Positions 53,460-64,000 of a DNA stretch of 64,000 nucleotides are shown here, in pieces. Source of the DNA: Meconema thalassinum. Taxonomy: Eukaryota; Arthropoda; Insecta; Orthoptera; Tettigoniidae. Numbering within the stretch: position 1 is the stretch's first letter; every line of letters begins with the position of its first letter. The stretch covers positions 131,475,572-131,539,571 of the forward strand of contig OX336389.2 of assembly GCA_946902985.2 (NCBI GenBank). The letters run 5' to 3'. Made by a program: the position numbers and the translations under genes. The notes under the pieces were generated by a model, which saw only the letters and a program-made list of their open reading frames with translations, searched no databases and had not been told where the DNA came from.

Positions 53460-55715
53460 CAATTTCTGTTAACTGCCTCTAAACTATCGTGAAATGAATT
53501 AACTAATCTAGAAACATTCGTGGGAGCGTGCACAACAACTCTCCAAAGTTTCATCGCAATCGGATAAATGGCATATAACGCATACGGGATTTTGTTTAAA
53601 TGATTCGTGCGCTGTCACTCATTTGTTGAATCTACTCGTGCTCCACCAACTGCGAAATGGATTTACTAAGTTAGAAAGCTTCACGTAAGTGTACACAACA
53701 ACCCATCAAAGTTTCATCGCAATCGATGAATAGTATATGAACGCACACGGGATTTTATTGGAACGCTTCGCGCGTCGTCACTCATTTGTTACATCTACTC
53801 CTGCGCTACGAATATTGTAAAATGGATTTACCAAGTTGAACACCTTCCTTGGCGTGCACACAACAACTCATCAAAGTTTCATCGGAATCGGATGAATGAC
53901 ATATAAACGCATACGGGATTTTCTTTAAACGATTCGCGTGCCGTCACTCATTTGTTGAATCTACTCATGCGCTAACTATTTTTAAATAGATTTACTAAGC
54001 CTGAAACCTTCTCTGGAGTGTACTTAATGATTCACCAAGGTTTCATCGCAATCGGATGAATGATATATGACCGCATACGGGACATTGTGGAAACGATTCG
54101 CGCGCCATCGCTCATTTGTTGAATCTACTCGTGCGCTACTTATTAAAAACTGGATTTACTAAGCCAGAAACCTTTCCTGGAGTGTACACAACAATTCACC
54201 AAAGTTTCATCGCAATCGGATAAATGGTATATGAATGCATACAGGACTTTGTTGAAACGATTCGCGCGCCTTCGCACATTTGTTGAATCTACTCGTGCGC
54301 TACCTATTGTAAAATAAATTTACTAAGCCAGAAACCTTTACTGGAGTGTACACAACAATTCACCAAAGTTTCATCGCAATCGGATAAATGGTATATGGAC
54401 GCATACGGTACTTTGTTGAAATGATTCGCGTGCCGTCACTAATATGTTGAATCTACTCGTGCGCTACCTATTGTAAAATGGATTTATTAAGCCAGAAACC
54501 TTCCGTAGGATGTACTTATCATCTCACCCAAGTTTCATCGTCATCGGACGAATGGTATTTGAACGCATACGGGACCTTATTGAAACGCTTCGCGCGCCGT
54601 CGCTCATTTATTGAATCTACTCGTGCGCAACCTCCTATGAAATGGATTTACTAACTTAGAAACCCTCACGTGAGTGTACACAACATCTCACCGAAGTTTC
54701 ATTGCAATCGGATGAATGGTATATGAACGCATACGGGACTTTTTTTAAACGTTCGTGCGTCGTTGCTCATTTGTTGAATCTACTCATGCTCTACCTATTG
54801 TAAAATGGATTTACAAATCCAGAAGCCTCCCCTGGAGTGTACACAACATCTCACCCGAGTTTCATCGCTATCGGACGAATGGTATTTGAACGCATACGGG
54901 ACCTTGTTGAAACGCTTCGTACCTCGTCGCTCATTTGTTGAATCTACTCGTGCGCAACCGCCTGTGAAATGGATTTACTATATTAGAAACCTTCACGTAA
55001 GTGTACACAACAACTCATCAAAGTTTTATCTCAATGGATGAATGGTATATGGATTTTGTTGAAACGCTTCGCGCGTCGTCACTCATTTGTTGAATCTAGT
55101 CGTGCGCTACCTATTGTAAAATTGATTTACTAAGCCAGAAGCCTTCCCTGGAGTGTACACAACATTTCACTCAAGTTTCATCGCTATCGGACGAATGGTA
55201 TTTGAATGCATATGGGACCTTGTTGAAACGCTTCGCGCGTTGTCGCTCATTTGTTGAATCAACTCGTGCTTAACCTCCTGTGAAATGGATTTACTAAGTT
55301 AGAAACCTTCACGTAAGTGTACATAACAGCTCATCAAAAATTAATCGCAATCGATGAATGGTATATAAACTTATACGGGATTTTGTTGAAACGTTTCGCG
55401 CGTCGTCGCTCATTTGTTGAAACTTCTCGTGCGCTACCAAATGTAAAATGAAATTACTAAGCCAGAAGCCTTCCCTTGAGTGTACACAACATCTCACCCA
55501 AGTTTCATCGCTATCGGACGAATGGTATTTGAACGCATACGGGACCTTTTTGAAACGCTTCGCGCGTTGTCGCTCATTTGTTGAATCTAGTCGTGCGCTA
55601 TCTATTGTAAAATGGATTTACTAAGCCAAACACCTTCCCTGGAGTGCACTCAACATCTCACCCAAGATTCATAACAATCGGATGAATGGTATATGAACGC
55701 ATACGGGACTTCGAA
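53460..55715. repeat. Tandem array of a 164-bp unit, about 14 copies
   Basis: The marker TTGAATCTACT (or a close variant) occurs at 53626, 53789, 53955, 54119, 54283, 54447, 54611, 54774, 54938, 55090, 55254, 55417 and 55581. Spacing is 163-166 bp except one 152-bp unit. Each unit includes CAAAGTTTCATCGCAATCGG, ATGAACGCATACGGGAC and an ACGCTTCGCGCG segment. Units are perhaps 80-90% alike. The left flank has a TAGCTGACCCAAGCAGACGT word and the right flank (56030-56070) an AAAATCGGTTCAGTCGTTTA word, which in my memory bracket a class of dispersed insect repeats, so the array may be the inside of one element. Confidence 0.9.
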
Positions 55716-56104
55716 ACGCTCTAACGTGCAGAGACAAAAAGTAGAATTCGACATCACTGCCACTTTTGGTATAAAATACAACATTCCGCCACGGGCGGAG
55801 TGTATGTTATGGCGGTAGTTGCACAGGTGCGACCAGGTGGCTCTACGTGCAGAGACAAACAGTTCAAAAGCATCACTTTTCACTAAAGCTAGTGGTTTCC
55901 ATAACGACTGTATATTATGGTTCTAAAATTGTGTGTAAATTGTGGTTCTAAAATTCTAAAATTCCACCTACCTGGTCATATTGTGAATCTAAACCATACA
56001 TGGAACCACCCTAACATACATACAAAATTTCATCAAAATCGGTTCAGTCGTTTAGGAGGAGTTCAGTCACATACACACGTGTCGAAGAATTATATATATG
56101 CAAA

Positions 56105-56435
56105 TGATGAAAATCCTCAGCCTGCTTCCAGTCTCCGACCGGGTCAGGAATGGAATGAATGAAGCCCCCATCTAGCGGCGAGGATATGAACTGTGCTGGC
56201 TGCCGAGGCCTGACGCACTCCTCTGGGGCAATCATTAAATGAATGACAGATTAAATTAAATGATAGTGGAGAGTGTTGCTGGAATGAAATGTTGACAGTG
56301 AAAACCGGAGTACCCGGAGAAAAACCTGTCTGCCTCCGTTTTGTCCAGCACCGAACTCACATGGAGTGACCGGGATTTGAACCACGGACCCAGCGGTGAG
56401 AGGCCGGCGTGCTGCCGCCTGAGCCACGGAGGCTT
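56105..56435 (-). mobile_element. tRNA-derived SINE, copy 4
   Basis: Same family as 21887-22222, full length, with the minus-strand head GCCTCCGTGGCTCAGGCGGC near 56435. It is inserted in AT-rich sequence; AGAATTATATATA lies on both sides (56086-56098 and 56440-56452) as a likely target duplication. Confidence 0.85.
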
Positions 56436-56465
56436 CAAGAATTATATATATAAAGATATATATTT

Positions 56466-56950
56466 TTAAAGTCAATTTTACCCTCCAGGTTGATGGTTCC
56501 CACATACTTAGCGAGGGAACTCACCACTACCGTCTTTTCGAGCAGTGTCCCAGAGCTGAGAACACTTAAAAGGTTTGGATACAACTGGGGAGGTGTGATG
56601 AGCACTTCGCCCTGGCGGCCTCACCTGCAAAGCGAACAGGGGTCTCATGAGGGATGGAAAGGAAAGATTGGGATGTATAGACAAGGAAGAGGGAAGGAGG
56701 CGGCCGTGGCCTTACGGTTGGTTCCATCCCGGCATTTGCCCGAAGACGAAGTGGGAAACCACGGAAAACCACTTCGAGGAAGGCTGAGGTGGGAATCGAA
56801 CCCTCTCTACTCATTTGGACCACCCGCGGTTTAGTAGACCGCGTTCCAGTCCTCATACCACTTTTCAAATTTCGTGGCAGAGCCGGGAATCGAACCCAGG
56901 ACCTCCGGGGCGGCAGCTAACCATGCTGACCGCTTCGCTACGGAGGCGAC
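56466..56950 (-). mobile_element. About 485-bp SINE with two tRNA-like promoter regions, full length
   Basis: The minus strand starts GTCGCCTCCGTAGCGAAGCG. It carries GGGTTCGATTCCCGGCTC and GGGTTCGATTCCCACCTC, two B-box-like sites about 100 bp apart. It ends after a CCTCATGAGACCCC...CCAGGGCGAAG body near 56466. A fragment at 21545 and a copy split by an LTR at 60022 share it. Confidence 0.75.
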
Positions 56951-56984
56951 TGTAAAATAATGTATAACAAAAATAATGGAATGC

Positions 56985-57600
56985 TGTCGAAAGAAATCAG
57001 AAACTCCTATGGACATCAAATTAGCAGGTCAAAAGCTAAAGGCTTCTGCTACTTAGGAAGCAAAAAACAGAGATGGACGAAGCAAAGAGGATATAAGAAG
57101 TAGATTGGCTCAGACAAGGAAGGCATTTCTACAGAAAATGGATCAGTTGATATCGAATATAGATTTAGATATAAGGAAGTAATTTTTGAAATATTTTGTC
57201 TGGAGCGTGGCGCTCTATGAATGTGAAACTAGGAGTGTTGGCGCAGCAGAAAGGAGGAGAGTAGAAGTGTTTGAAATGCGGTGTTAGAAGAGAATGATGA
57301 AGATCAGATTGGTAGATAGAATAACAAATGAAGAATCGAGACGAGTGGAGATACGTTTCTGCCGACACTAATGAAGAGAAGAGATAAATTGGTTGGACAC
57401 ATACTAAGACACCCAGGAATAGCAAACTTAGTTATGGAAGGAAGGATCGTGGGCAAGAACTGTAGGGGTAGACTAAGGTGAGAAGATGTTAAACAGATTG
57501 TCTCGGATGTAAGGTTTTCTAGCTATGTAGAGATGAAACGATTAACTCAGGACAGGGAATCGTGGATGCTGCATCAAACCAGTCAAAAGACTGAAGACTC
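56985..57600 (+). pseudogene. LINE ORF2 C-terminal pseudogene
   Basis: Plus-strand fragments in shifting frames include GFCYLGS, RKAFLQKMDQLIS, RRDKLVGHILRHPGIANLVM, RGRLR and a QDRESWMLHQTSQKTED end. This is the recognisable tail of a CR1/RTE-type LINE. There are several stops and frameshifts. Confidence 0.75.
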
Positions 57601-57639
57601 AAACGCACACACGGTATCACGATATTTGTGTCAGTAGGC

Positions 57640-57960
57640 AGTGTAGAAAACCCTGGGGTAAAACCACACTCAGTATAGCCACTGCCTGGGCAGGATTCGA
57701 ACCTCCAATCTCTAGACTTGTTGCTGCTCCCCTTCATGGTCGTGGTGAGCGATGTAATGCACACAGTTCCTTGAGGGAAATTCCTCATGAGTACTTTATT
57801 TGAAATCCCAGGGCACCTACAACATAACCGACAATAATAATCACTGTTAGACACACTATTGCAGACACCAGAGAAACACAGGTTATCAAACAAACTGAAC
57901 ACACACCTAAGTACACGAGGCTGATGACTAAGATATCCCAAGACCCTAAATCGAATTAAC
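57640..57960 (+). mobile_element. Degenerate SINE
   Basis: GGCAGGATTCGAACCTCC (reverse B-box-like) lies near 57690. A third-family tail (GACACCAGAGAAACACAGGT...ACACACACCTAAGTACACGA) lies at 57865-57915. Confidence 0.45.
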
Positions 57961-58045
57961 AAGAAAAAAAACAATATCTATCCTGAAAATCTCTGCCTAT
58001 TCCTCAGAACTCAACAAGACTAACAGCTACTTTGAAGTGGAGGTG

Positions 58046-59775
58046 GTATTTTTAGCCTATTTTCATTTATGAAAATATAAGCTTTTGAGATCACCTTAAG
58101 TCCGTGTGTGTGTGTGTATTTGTGTGGCCGTGTGTTTGTGTCCCCATAATAACTTCTAAACGGCTGGAGCGATTTCAACGAAACTCGGTGAGGTCATAGC
58201 ACCATTTTGGTCCTCCCCGAGCGTGCCCTTCAAATTTTATTACATCTCACCAATCCAACATGGTGGCTGTGCGGAATATTTCACCGGCATTCTATATCTC
58301 CGAAACTATTACTGATATCACATTGAAATTTTATGCGGTGATAAAGGGCACTACTAGAAGTTCGCATATGTGACTTTCAAAAACTTGTTAAGTACAAAAC
58401 GAACATGGCGGTCAAGCGATTTTGAAGCATTTAAATATACTTTTCTCATGATTTAACCATTCAAACGCAATGAAACTTGGAACAGAAAATGTTTATACAG
58501 ATTGCAATGCACTGGCATTTATGTTAGTTCAATCCAAGGTTGCAGGTTCGTATCCTGGCGCAGTCAGCTGGCATTTGAGGGTGCGCAAATGCGAGGGAGC
58601 CGTGTCCGTAGATTTACTGGCACGTTAAAGATCCCCTTTGGGGCAAAATTCCGGCACCCCGGCGTCTCTAAAAGCCAGTGTAGTTAAAAGGGACGTAAAA
58701 CCAATAACATTATTATTATTATTATTATTAAGTTAGTTCAATTGTTTACATAACCTCAAGATGGCGGCAGTACGAAATATTTCACCGGATATCTATATCT
58801 CTGAAACTATTACTGCAATCACCCTGAAATTTTGTACGGTGATGGAGGGCACTAGTAGAAGATCACCTATGAGACCTTCAAAAACCTGTTAACTAGAAAA
58901 CGAACATGGCGGCCAAGCGAAGTTGAAACATTTAAATTGACTTCCTCACGACTTAACCATCCAAACGCAGTAAAACTTGGTAGGTCTACAGTAAATGTTT
59001 ATACTAATTGCAATGCACTAGCATCTAATTTGGTTCAATTGTTTACATAACCTCAACATGGCAGCTCTGCGAAATTTTAAATTAAGTTTTTATTTCTTGT
59101 GTATTAATCATGCGATGGAAGTGAACTTTGAGTAATGAAGGCAATAATCGTTATCTAATAGTTCAAAACTCTATGGCTTACATATATAAAAATCCAACAT
59201 GGCGAACATCCGAAATATTTAGACGGTTCTCAATATCTATTAATCTATGAGAGCTATGAAACTAAAATTTTGTATGTTGATAGAAACTATGAACATAAAA
59301 TCATATATGGGACTTTCAATGACCTGGTGAGCACAATTTCAGCATGGCGCCGACGCGAAATATAAATATTTAAATGGACGTTTCTCGCGATTTAACAATC
59401 CGAGCGCAGTAAAACTTGGTACGGTAAATGCTTATACACATTTTAATCCAATGGCATCTAATTTATTTAAATTATTTTCATAACCACAAGATGGTAGCTG
59501 TGCGAAATTTTTAAATCTCGATTTTATTTGTTGTATCCTAATCATGCGATTGAAGTTTAAATATTACACCTACACAATAATCTTCATGTAGTAGAACATA
59601 ACTCTAAGACCTGCACACATAAAATCCAACAAGGCGACCATCCGAAATATGTAGACGGTTCTAAATTTCTACGAATCTATTACAGGAAACAAACTGAAAT
59701 TTTGTATGTTGTTAGAGGCAATTAACATAAGTAGTATATATGAAAATAGGCTTTAGTTCTTCACGGAACTACTTG
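58046..59775 (+). mobile_element. Helentron-derived (HINE/DINE-like) element C with nested SINE
   Basis: The left end is TTTTTAGCCTATTTTCAT. The right end is ATGAAAATAGGCTTTAGTTC followed by the palindrome TAGTTCTTCACGGAACTA. The order is a TG microsatellite (58104-58145), the CTTCTAAACGGCTGGAGCGA word, then about five degenerate units with AACATGGCGGCCAAGCGA-type text. Orientation is opposite to elements A and B. Removing the SINE at 58534-58731 leaves about 1.5 kb. Confidence 0.5.
58534..58731 (+). mobile_element. 5'-truncated SINE with 11-bp target duplication
   Basis: GTTAGTTCAAT flanks it at 58523-58533 and 58732-58742. It contains GCAGGTTCGTATCCTGGCG (B box), TAGATTTACTGGCACGTTAA and GGGACGTAAAACCAATAACA. 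It ends in (ATT)n. Confidence 0.9.
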
Positions 59776-60021
59776 TTAATCAAATAATTTCAGTAATCGA
59801 ATAATCTTTAATCGAAGCAGAAAAACTATAAATTGCTACAAATAACGATTAATCTACTGTGCATTAAACCGATTGTGCGTTTTATCGATTAATCGCTTGA
59901 TAATTTTTTAAAATCGATTAATCGATGTACTTCGCTCCATTCACTACGCTATCTCAGAAGCAAAGCATACATTTGATGAATTAACATATATTGTATGATA
60001 TATAGTTTTTTTATTTTTATT

Positions 60022-60280
60022 TAGTCAATTTACCCTCTAGGTTGGTGGTTCCCACGGACTCAGTGAGGGATCTCACCACTACCGCCTCTATGGGCAGTGT
60101 CCTGGAGCTTGGAACATCTGGTCGGGAGGGATACAACTGGGGAGGTGGGATCAGCACTTCGCCCAGGCGGCCTCACCTGCAAAGCGAACAGGGGCCTCAT
60201 GAGGGATGGGAAGGGATGGAAGATTGGGATGGATAGGGTAGGAAGAGGGAAGGAGGCGGCCGTGGCCTTACAGTAGGTAC
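60022..60280 (-). mobile_element. SINE (56466 family) cut by LTR copy B
   Basis: It is colinear with 56466-56715 up to GGCCGTGGCCTTACAGTAGGTAC, then stops at the LTR's TG. The SINE's tRNA-like half should lie beyond the right end of the LTR, outside the window. 59776-60021 is anonymous. Confidence 0.8.
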
Positions 60281-63200
60281 TGCCCCCGTAAATTGAATTA
60301 TATTGAGACCACGATGGCTGTATTGGCTTAAATGAATAAATTTATGAATGTCATAGTTATGACGTGTATATTCCTGACGTAGGCACGGATGACGTAGAAT
60401 TCATGCAAGTAGGCTGATTGAGCTGAGATTCTTGGTGATGTCATGAGTTTGTTCGAGAAAGATCTGAGATTTACGACGCAGTCGCAGGAAACAAGGTATT
60501 GTGCTAAGGAAGAAGTTACGCCATTGGAGGAAAGGCTTGAACCAATGAACGATAGTTTGGAAGGAAGACGGAGATTGCTGAAACTACGATATTTAATTAC
60601 TTTTGGCATGCAGATTTGTGGAAATCTATTTTCAGTTATGGCATTGATTTGGAATTTTGAAGAAATTAATTTTGAGTTTTTGAAATTTGAAAATCCGTCA
60701 AGTATAGCCAAAGTTGGAACTTCTAGCAATGACGCAGCAACAGGCTATGGAAGGGATGGATACGCCCCTTAAGAAGTTGATAAAAGGTCGTGCACAGAGG
60801 AGAGGAGCTCTCAAATCTCTCATACCGCATATATATTTCTGATGTGATATAGTCATTTTCGAGTGAATAAGTGAAGCAAGTTGTCTTTAGCGTGTGGTTA
60901 AAGCCCGGCGCATCGAACGAACACGGAGCAGTGCCATTTTACGCTGTTTGAAACTAGGTGAAGTTGAAACGCTCACATTAACGTTTCTACCAGATAAGAT
61001 ATCAAGAGTTAACTTCTGCCTTTATTATAATTCAATTGGGCAGTACAACATTGAGGTGTGTAGAAGATTTGAACAATTTCACAGCTATAATTTGAAAGAT
61101 ATTGACATTTTAGGACTGCAGACAAAAGTGATTTTCTCGCTACCTAAGAGGCACTTTTAAAATTCCACATTATACACTACGGCTGACACGTGCATCGCAA
61201 CCGTGATATTGGAGAATACGTTTGGTAATACAACGATACATTCTACTATGGAATATTATAATCTTGCAGTGCTTTCAATGATTATAACAGAAGTTGAGAT
61301 GGAAGGCTAAGGCTTTAATGCAATTGGGACATATATCGATGGAGTGAAATAACAGCATGGAACTTCGTTAATCGTCATTCTACAAAAGCGAGCATGTAGT
61401 GAACATCCAACTACACTCATGCATCGTGAATCCATCGCTGAATTATATCAGATGGCAGTGGAAATATTTTCATACTCCACAATTATGAATATTTCTGCGG
61501 AAATAACTACAATTAACTTCATGGCGAATTGCGACCAGAACTTCAGGGAACTTTCAAGAGAGGCCAGGGTGGACCCGGCTCACAAAGAAGAGTTTTGCCA
61601 GAAGGATGTCTTTCGTATACATGGAGCAGTGCAATTTCCGGAGAAGGAAGCAGTTCGATTCTCCGAGGACGCTGATTCCAGGTTCGAGGTCGGAGCACAT
61701 CTTGACGCTGGTGAATTGGAACCAACAGCAGTTTTCTTTGAAAACTTTCCTCTAGAACTTCAATCAACAGATAAGGTAGTCGTGAACGTTTCTTGTATTA
61801 TTTGAGTATTTTAACGACATCTGAGCAACCTTCTTCCCATATTTTTTGTCCTATCTTTTGCCCCATTTTCTTGATTGATATTTCTGTACTCAGTACACTT
61901 CGATGATTTATGCCTTTTTCTACGATTTGTTGAGACATTATTATGTCATTGGCATACTTAAATAATTTTGGATCAGTTGAGACTGATAATTTAGATTCTT
62001 TCAGTAATTTGCATATTTTTGTAGTCACGATTTGACTGTAAAGTTAATGATTTGCTATGGCAGATTTGAATTCAGACAGCGTGTCATTTTATTAAAGTAA
62101 TTCTATTCAGTAAATTACTTTGACCAATTTTCTGTCATCCTCAAGAAAGAAGAATAATTAAATGATTTTAGAGCGTTAAAATCTAATACGTTATCGACGA
62201 TCTTTGAAATACTAGTCGTCTTATGAACATGATTGCAACATAGACATTTATCATTGCATTATAGACAATGTTATGAAATATGAACTTTGATTACGATTTA
62301 TTGAATACACTATAGTAATGAACATTTGATAGGAGTTTTTCTCAATTATAGATTGGAACAATAATGTTTGCATTCCACAGTCTAATTGTATTCTATTCGA
62401 CTATTTATGCAGTTTAGATGAACTTTGATTGAAGATAGTATTTTTATACTGCGATACTTTGAAGATATTAATCTCAATTTTGATAGACCAGGGAGGAGTG
62501 TCTAATCGTATTTGCTATTAAATTTATTTGTGATTGGCAAATTTTTACTTCACATCGATTCATGAATGAAACCCACGAAGGTTAAATAATAACAGTCATT
62601 AATACAATTGATGAATATAAGAATTTTTAAAGAGGAACCATGGATGTATAATCGTTAGTTCAGTGGACGTGTAATAGTCGCTGATGAATAATGCCCTTGA
62701 ATAATGAAGGAGGTTCCCACAGTAATAAATGAAGTTGATGAATTTATTAGTGGAGGTTTTTGTATGTAGTTTGGGAGATTTTGATGCCATATACAATGAT
62801 ATATATGATGAATTCTGGGCCAATTGTTGTGCAATTTTGTGCGTTTTGAGCGAAGTATTTTTCCGCTGAATGTATTGTCCTGGTTCTTTGAAAGTTATTC
62901 ATATGAAGATACTGTTAAAATTAACAAGAGTGTTAAATAATTTGAGATGAAGATTTGAATGGAGGTTACTGTCACAAATAATAATAATTATTATTAAACC
63001 TTATTAAACCTGAATTTGACAGTTAAATATAACTAACCTTCATTGGTCGATTATATCAACACGATTTGAGTAATTATCAACCGGATAAACGTGTGGTTTA
63101 ATGTATTTCTTGTATAAATAATATAAACAATATTAATATTGTAAATAATTATGTAAATATCTTTGATAATAATTTGAAATGAAAAGGATTAATAGAGGCC

Positions 63201-64000
63201 TGTATAAGTTTTCCAGTTGTCGTTTGACATTGTTATAAACAATTTATTATTGTTATAAATAATTAATGAACTTTTGTTATTAACATTAAGAGTTTTGTTA
63301 TTATACTCTAAACAATGCTAATTAAGCAGGTGGTTTGAACAATTAGCCATGATGTGGGATTATTAGAGTATTCCATTGGTGTTTGAATGGAGCATTTAAA
63401 GGATTTGCGTGATAATATTTCAGTTGAGATGTGGACATTTAACGTGTTTTGAAAGGGAGAGCTGAGCTCTGAGGTAACTCGCTTATGCTAGGGTTGAACG
63501 AACGGGGAGTCCACTTTGACGACGCAGGTGCATTGCAGCTGGCCCGGACAACTGTATGATAGAGACCAAGGACGTCTCTATAATAGCCTTGTGGCTATAA
63601 ATAAAATGTGATGTGTATAAACACGCAAAACAATTGATATATGTCTCATCCCAAATCCCGTTTCCATTCCAAGTGCATTATTATAATTACGTTATTTTGA
63701 GCTTGAGAAAGCTGAAACATTGTATGTAGAGTATACAAGTCCTACAGGAGGACATGGTTATGTGGTCGATGGCTTCTGATTGCCACGTGTATTTTGTTGT
63801 TTTATTTTTGTTAAATTCATTCTTTATGTGAAATAAATTATTGTGCAGTTTAAAGTTTCTCGTCTTCGTTATGGTTCATTTTAAATATCATGGTGGAGGT
63901 TATTGTGTGGGCATACTTTAAGTGATCCAGTTGACAACCCAGTCCCCGAGATAAATTTAAGAGGTAAGTAAAAGGTAAGTATGAAACCCCGTATATTTTG
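60281..64000 (+). mobile_element. Long LTR-like repeat, copy B (solo or 5' LTR, truncated by window)
   Basis: It is colinear with copy A across both halves, without the Polinton. It starts TGCCCCCG with no purine tract before it, so it is a 5' LTR or a solo LTR. A TATA-like ATATATATTT lies near 60830. AATAAA sites match those of copy A (about 63600 and 63834). It is slightly shorter than A in the first half (1976 versus 2010 bp to the target site). Confidence 0.65.
62252..62257. other. Empty Polinton target site in LTR copy B
   Basis: The single CATTGC is embedded in the joined flanks of the Polinton: AGAC(G/A)TTTAT before it and ATTATAGACAA after it. It shows the pre-insertion state. Confidence 0.95.

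Noticed and set aside
53460..55715. CRISPR-like array
   Set aside because: The whole 164-bp unit is repeated with no unique spacers, and the context is insect DNA.

Overview
The window is eukaryotic nuclear DNA, almost certainly from an insect with a large, repeat-rich genome. It is AT-rich, gene-poor and full of tRNA-headed SINEs, LINE fragments, a mariner derivative, Helentron-like elements, AAT microsatellites and a very long LTR. The species cannot be named from the sequence. Orthopteroid or other polyneopteran insects are a reasonable guess from the repeat style only.

The centrepiece is a near-complete Maverick/Polinton element at 2475-19667 (about 17.2 kb). It has terminal inverted repeats of about 1.6 kb and a perfect 6-bp target duplication (CATTGC). 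It lies inside a >=3.7-kb LTR-like repeat (464-2474 joined to 19674-about 21417). A second copy of that repeat at 60281-64000 keeps the uninterrupted site (62252-62257), so the window contains its own empty-site control. Rightward genes at the left end: protein-primed DNA polymerase B. Leftward block in the middle: PLA2-domain protein, two unknown proteins (one frameshifted), a BIR/IAP-like protein, double-jelly-roll major capsid protein, a 62-aa ORF, minor capsid (penton) protein, adenain-like protease, a basic/Gly-rich virion protein, and a fibre-like repeat protein. Rightward block at the right end: FtsK/HerA-type packaging ATPase, a conserved Polinton protein of unknown function, and an RVE integrase with a C-terminal chromodomain. 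This is a full virion-morphogenesis plus replication and integration set, as in adintovirus-like Polintons. Several genes carry single lesions: a nonsense codon in the unknown protein upstream of integrase, frameshifts in the minor capsid and a second unknown protein, apparent loss of the protease ATG, and Ala in place of Ser/Thr in the ATPase Walker A motif. The copy is therefore probably defective, or its consensus has indel errors, even though the outer TIRs are almost identical.

1-463 is the end of an N/Q-rich gag-like ORF and a purine tract abutting the LTR, so copy A is read as a 3' LTR. 21.4-31.4 kb holds SINEs, a full-length RTE-like LINE (1058-aa ORF, 22595-25771, minus strand) in an ATT microsatellite, a LINE relic and a Helentron-type element. 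31.4-45.4 kb is mostly anonymous, with minisatellites, a mariner/Tc1 transposase relic, a LINE relic, a duplicated palindromic element and SINEs. 45466-46073 is the only candidate host coding exon. It has a CxxC-CxxC pattern, one apparent frameshift, and a SINE inserted at its stop codon. 46-60 kb holds two more Helentron-like elements with nested insertions (a mariner-derived palindrome, a 5'-truncated LINE and a SINE, all with target duplications), a second truncated copy of the RTE-like LINE, a 164-bp tandem array, further SINEs and LINE relics. 60281-64000 is LTR copy B, itself inserted in a SINE.

No rRNA, functional tRNA, CRISPR or bacterial operon is present. Exact repeat ends are by-eye estimates except where a target duplication fixes them.
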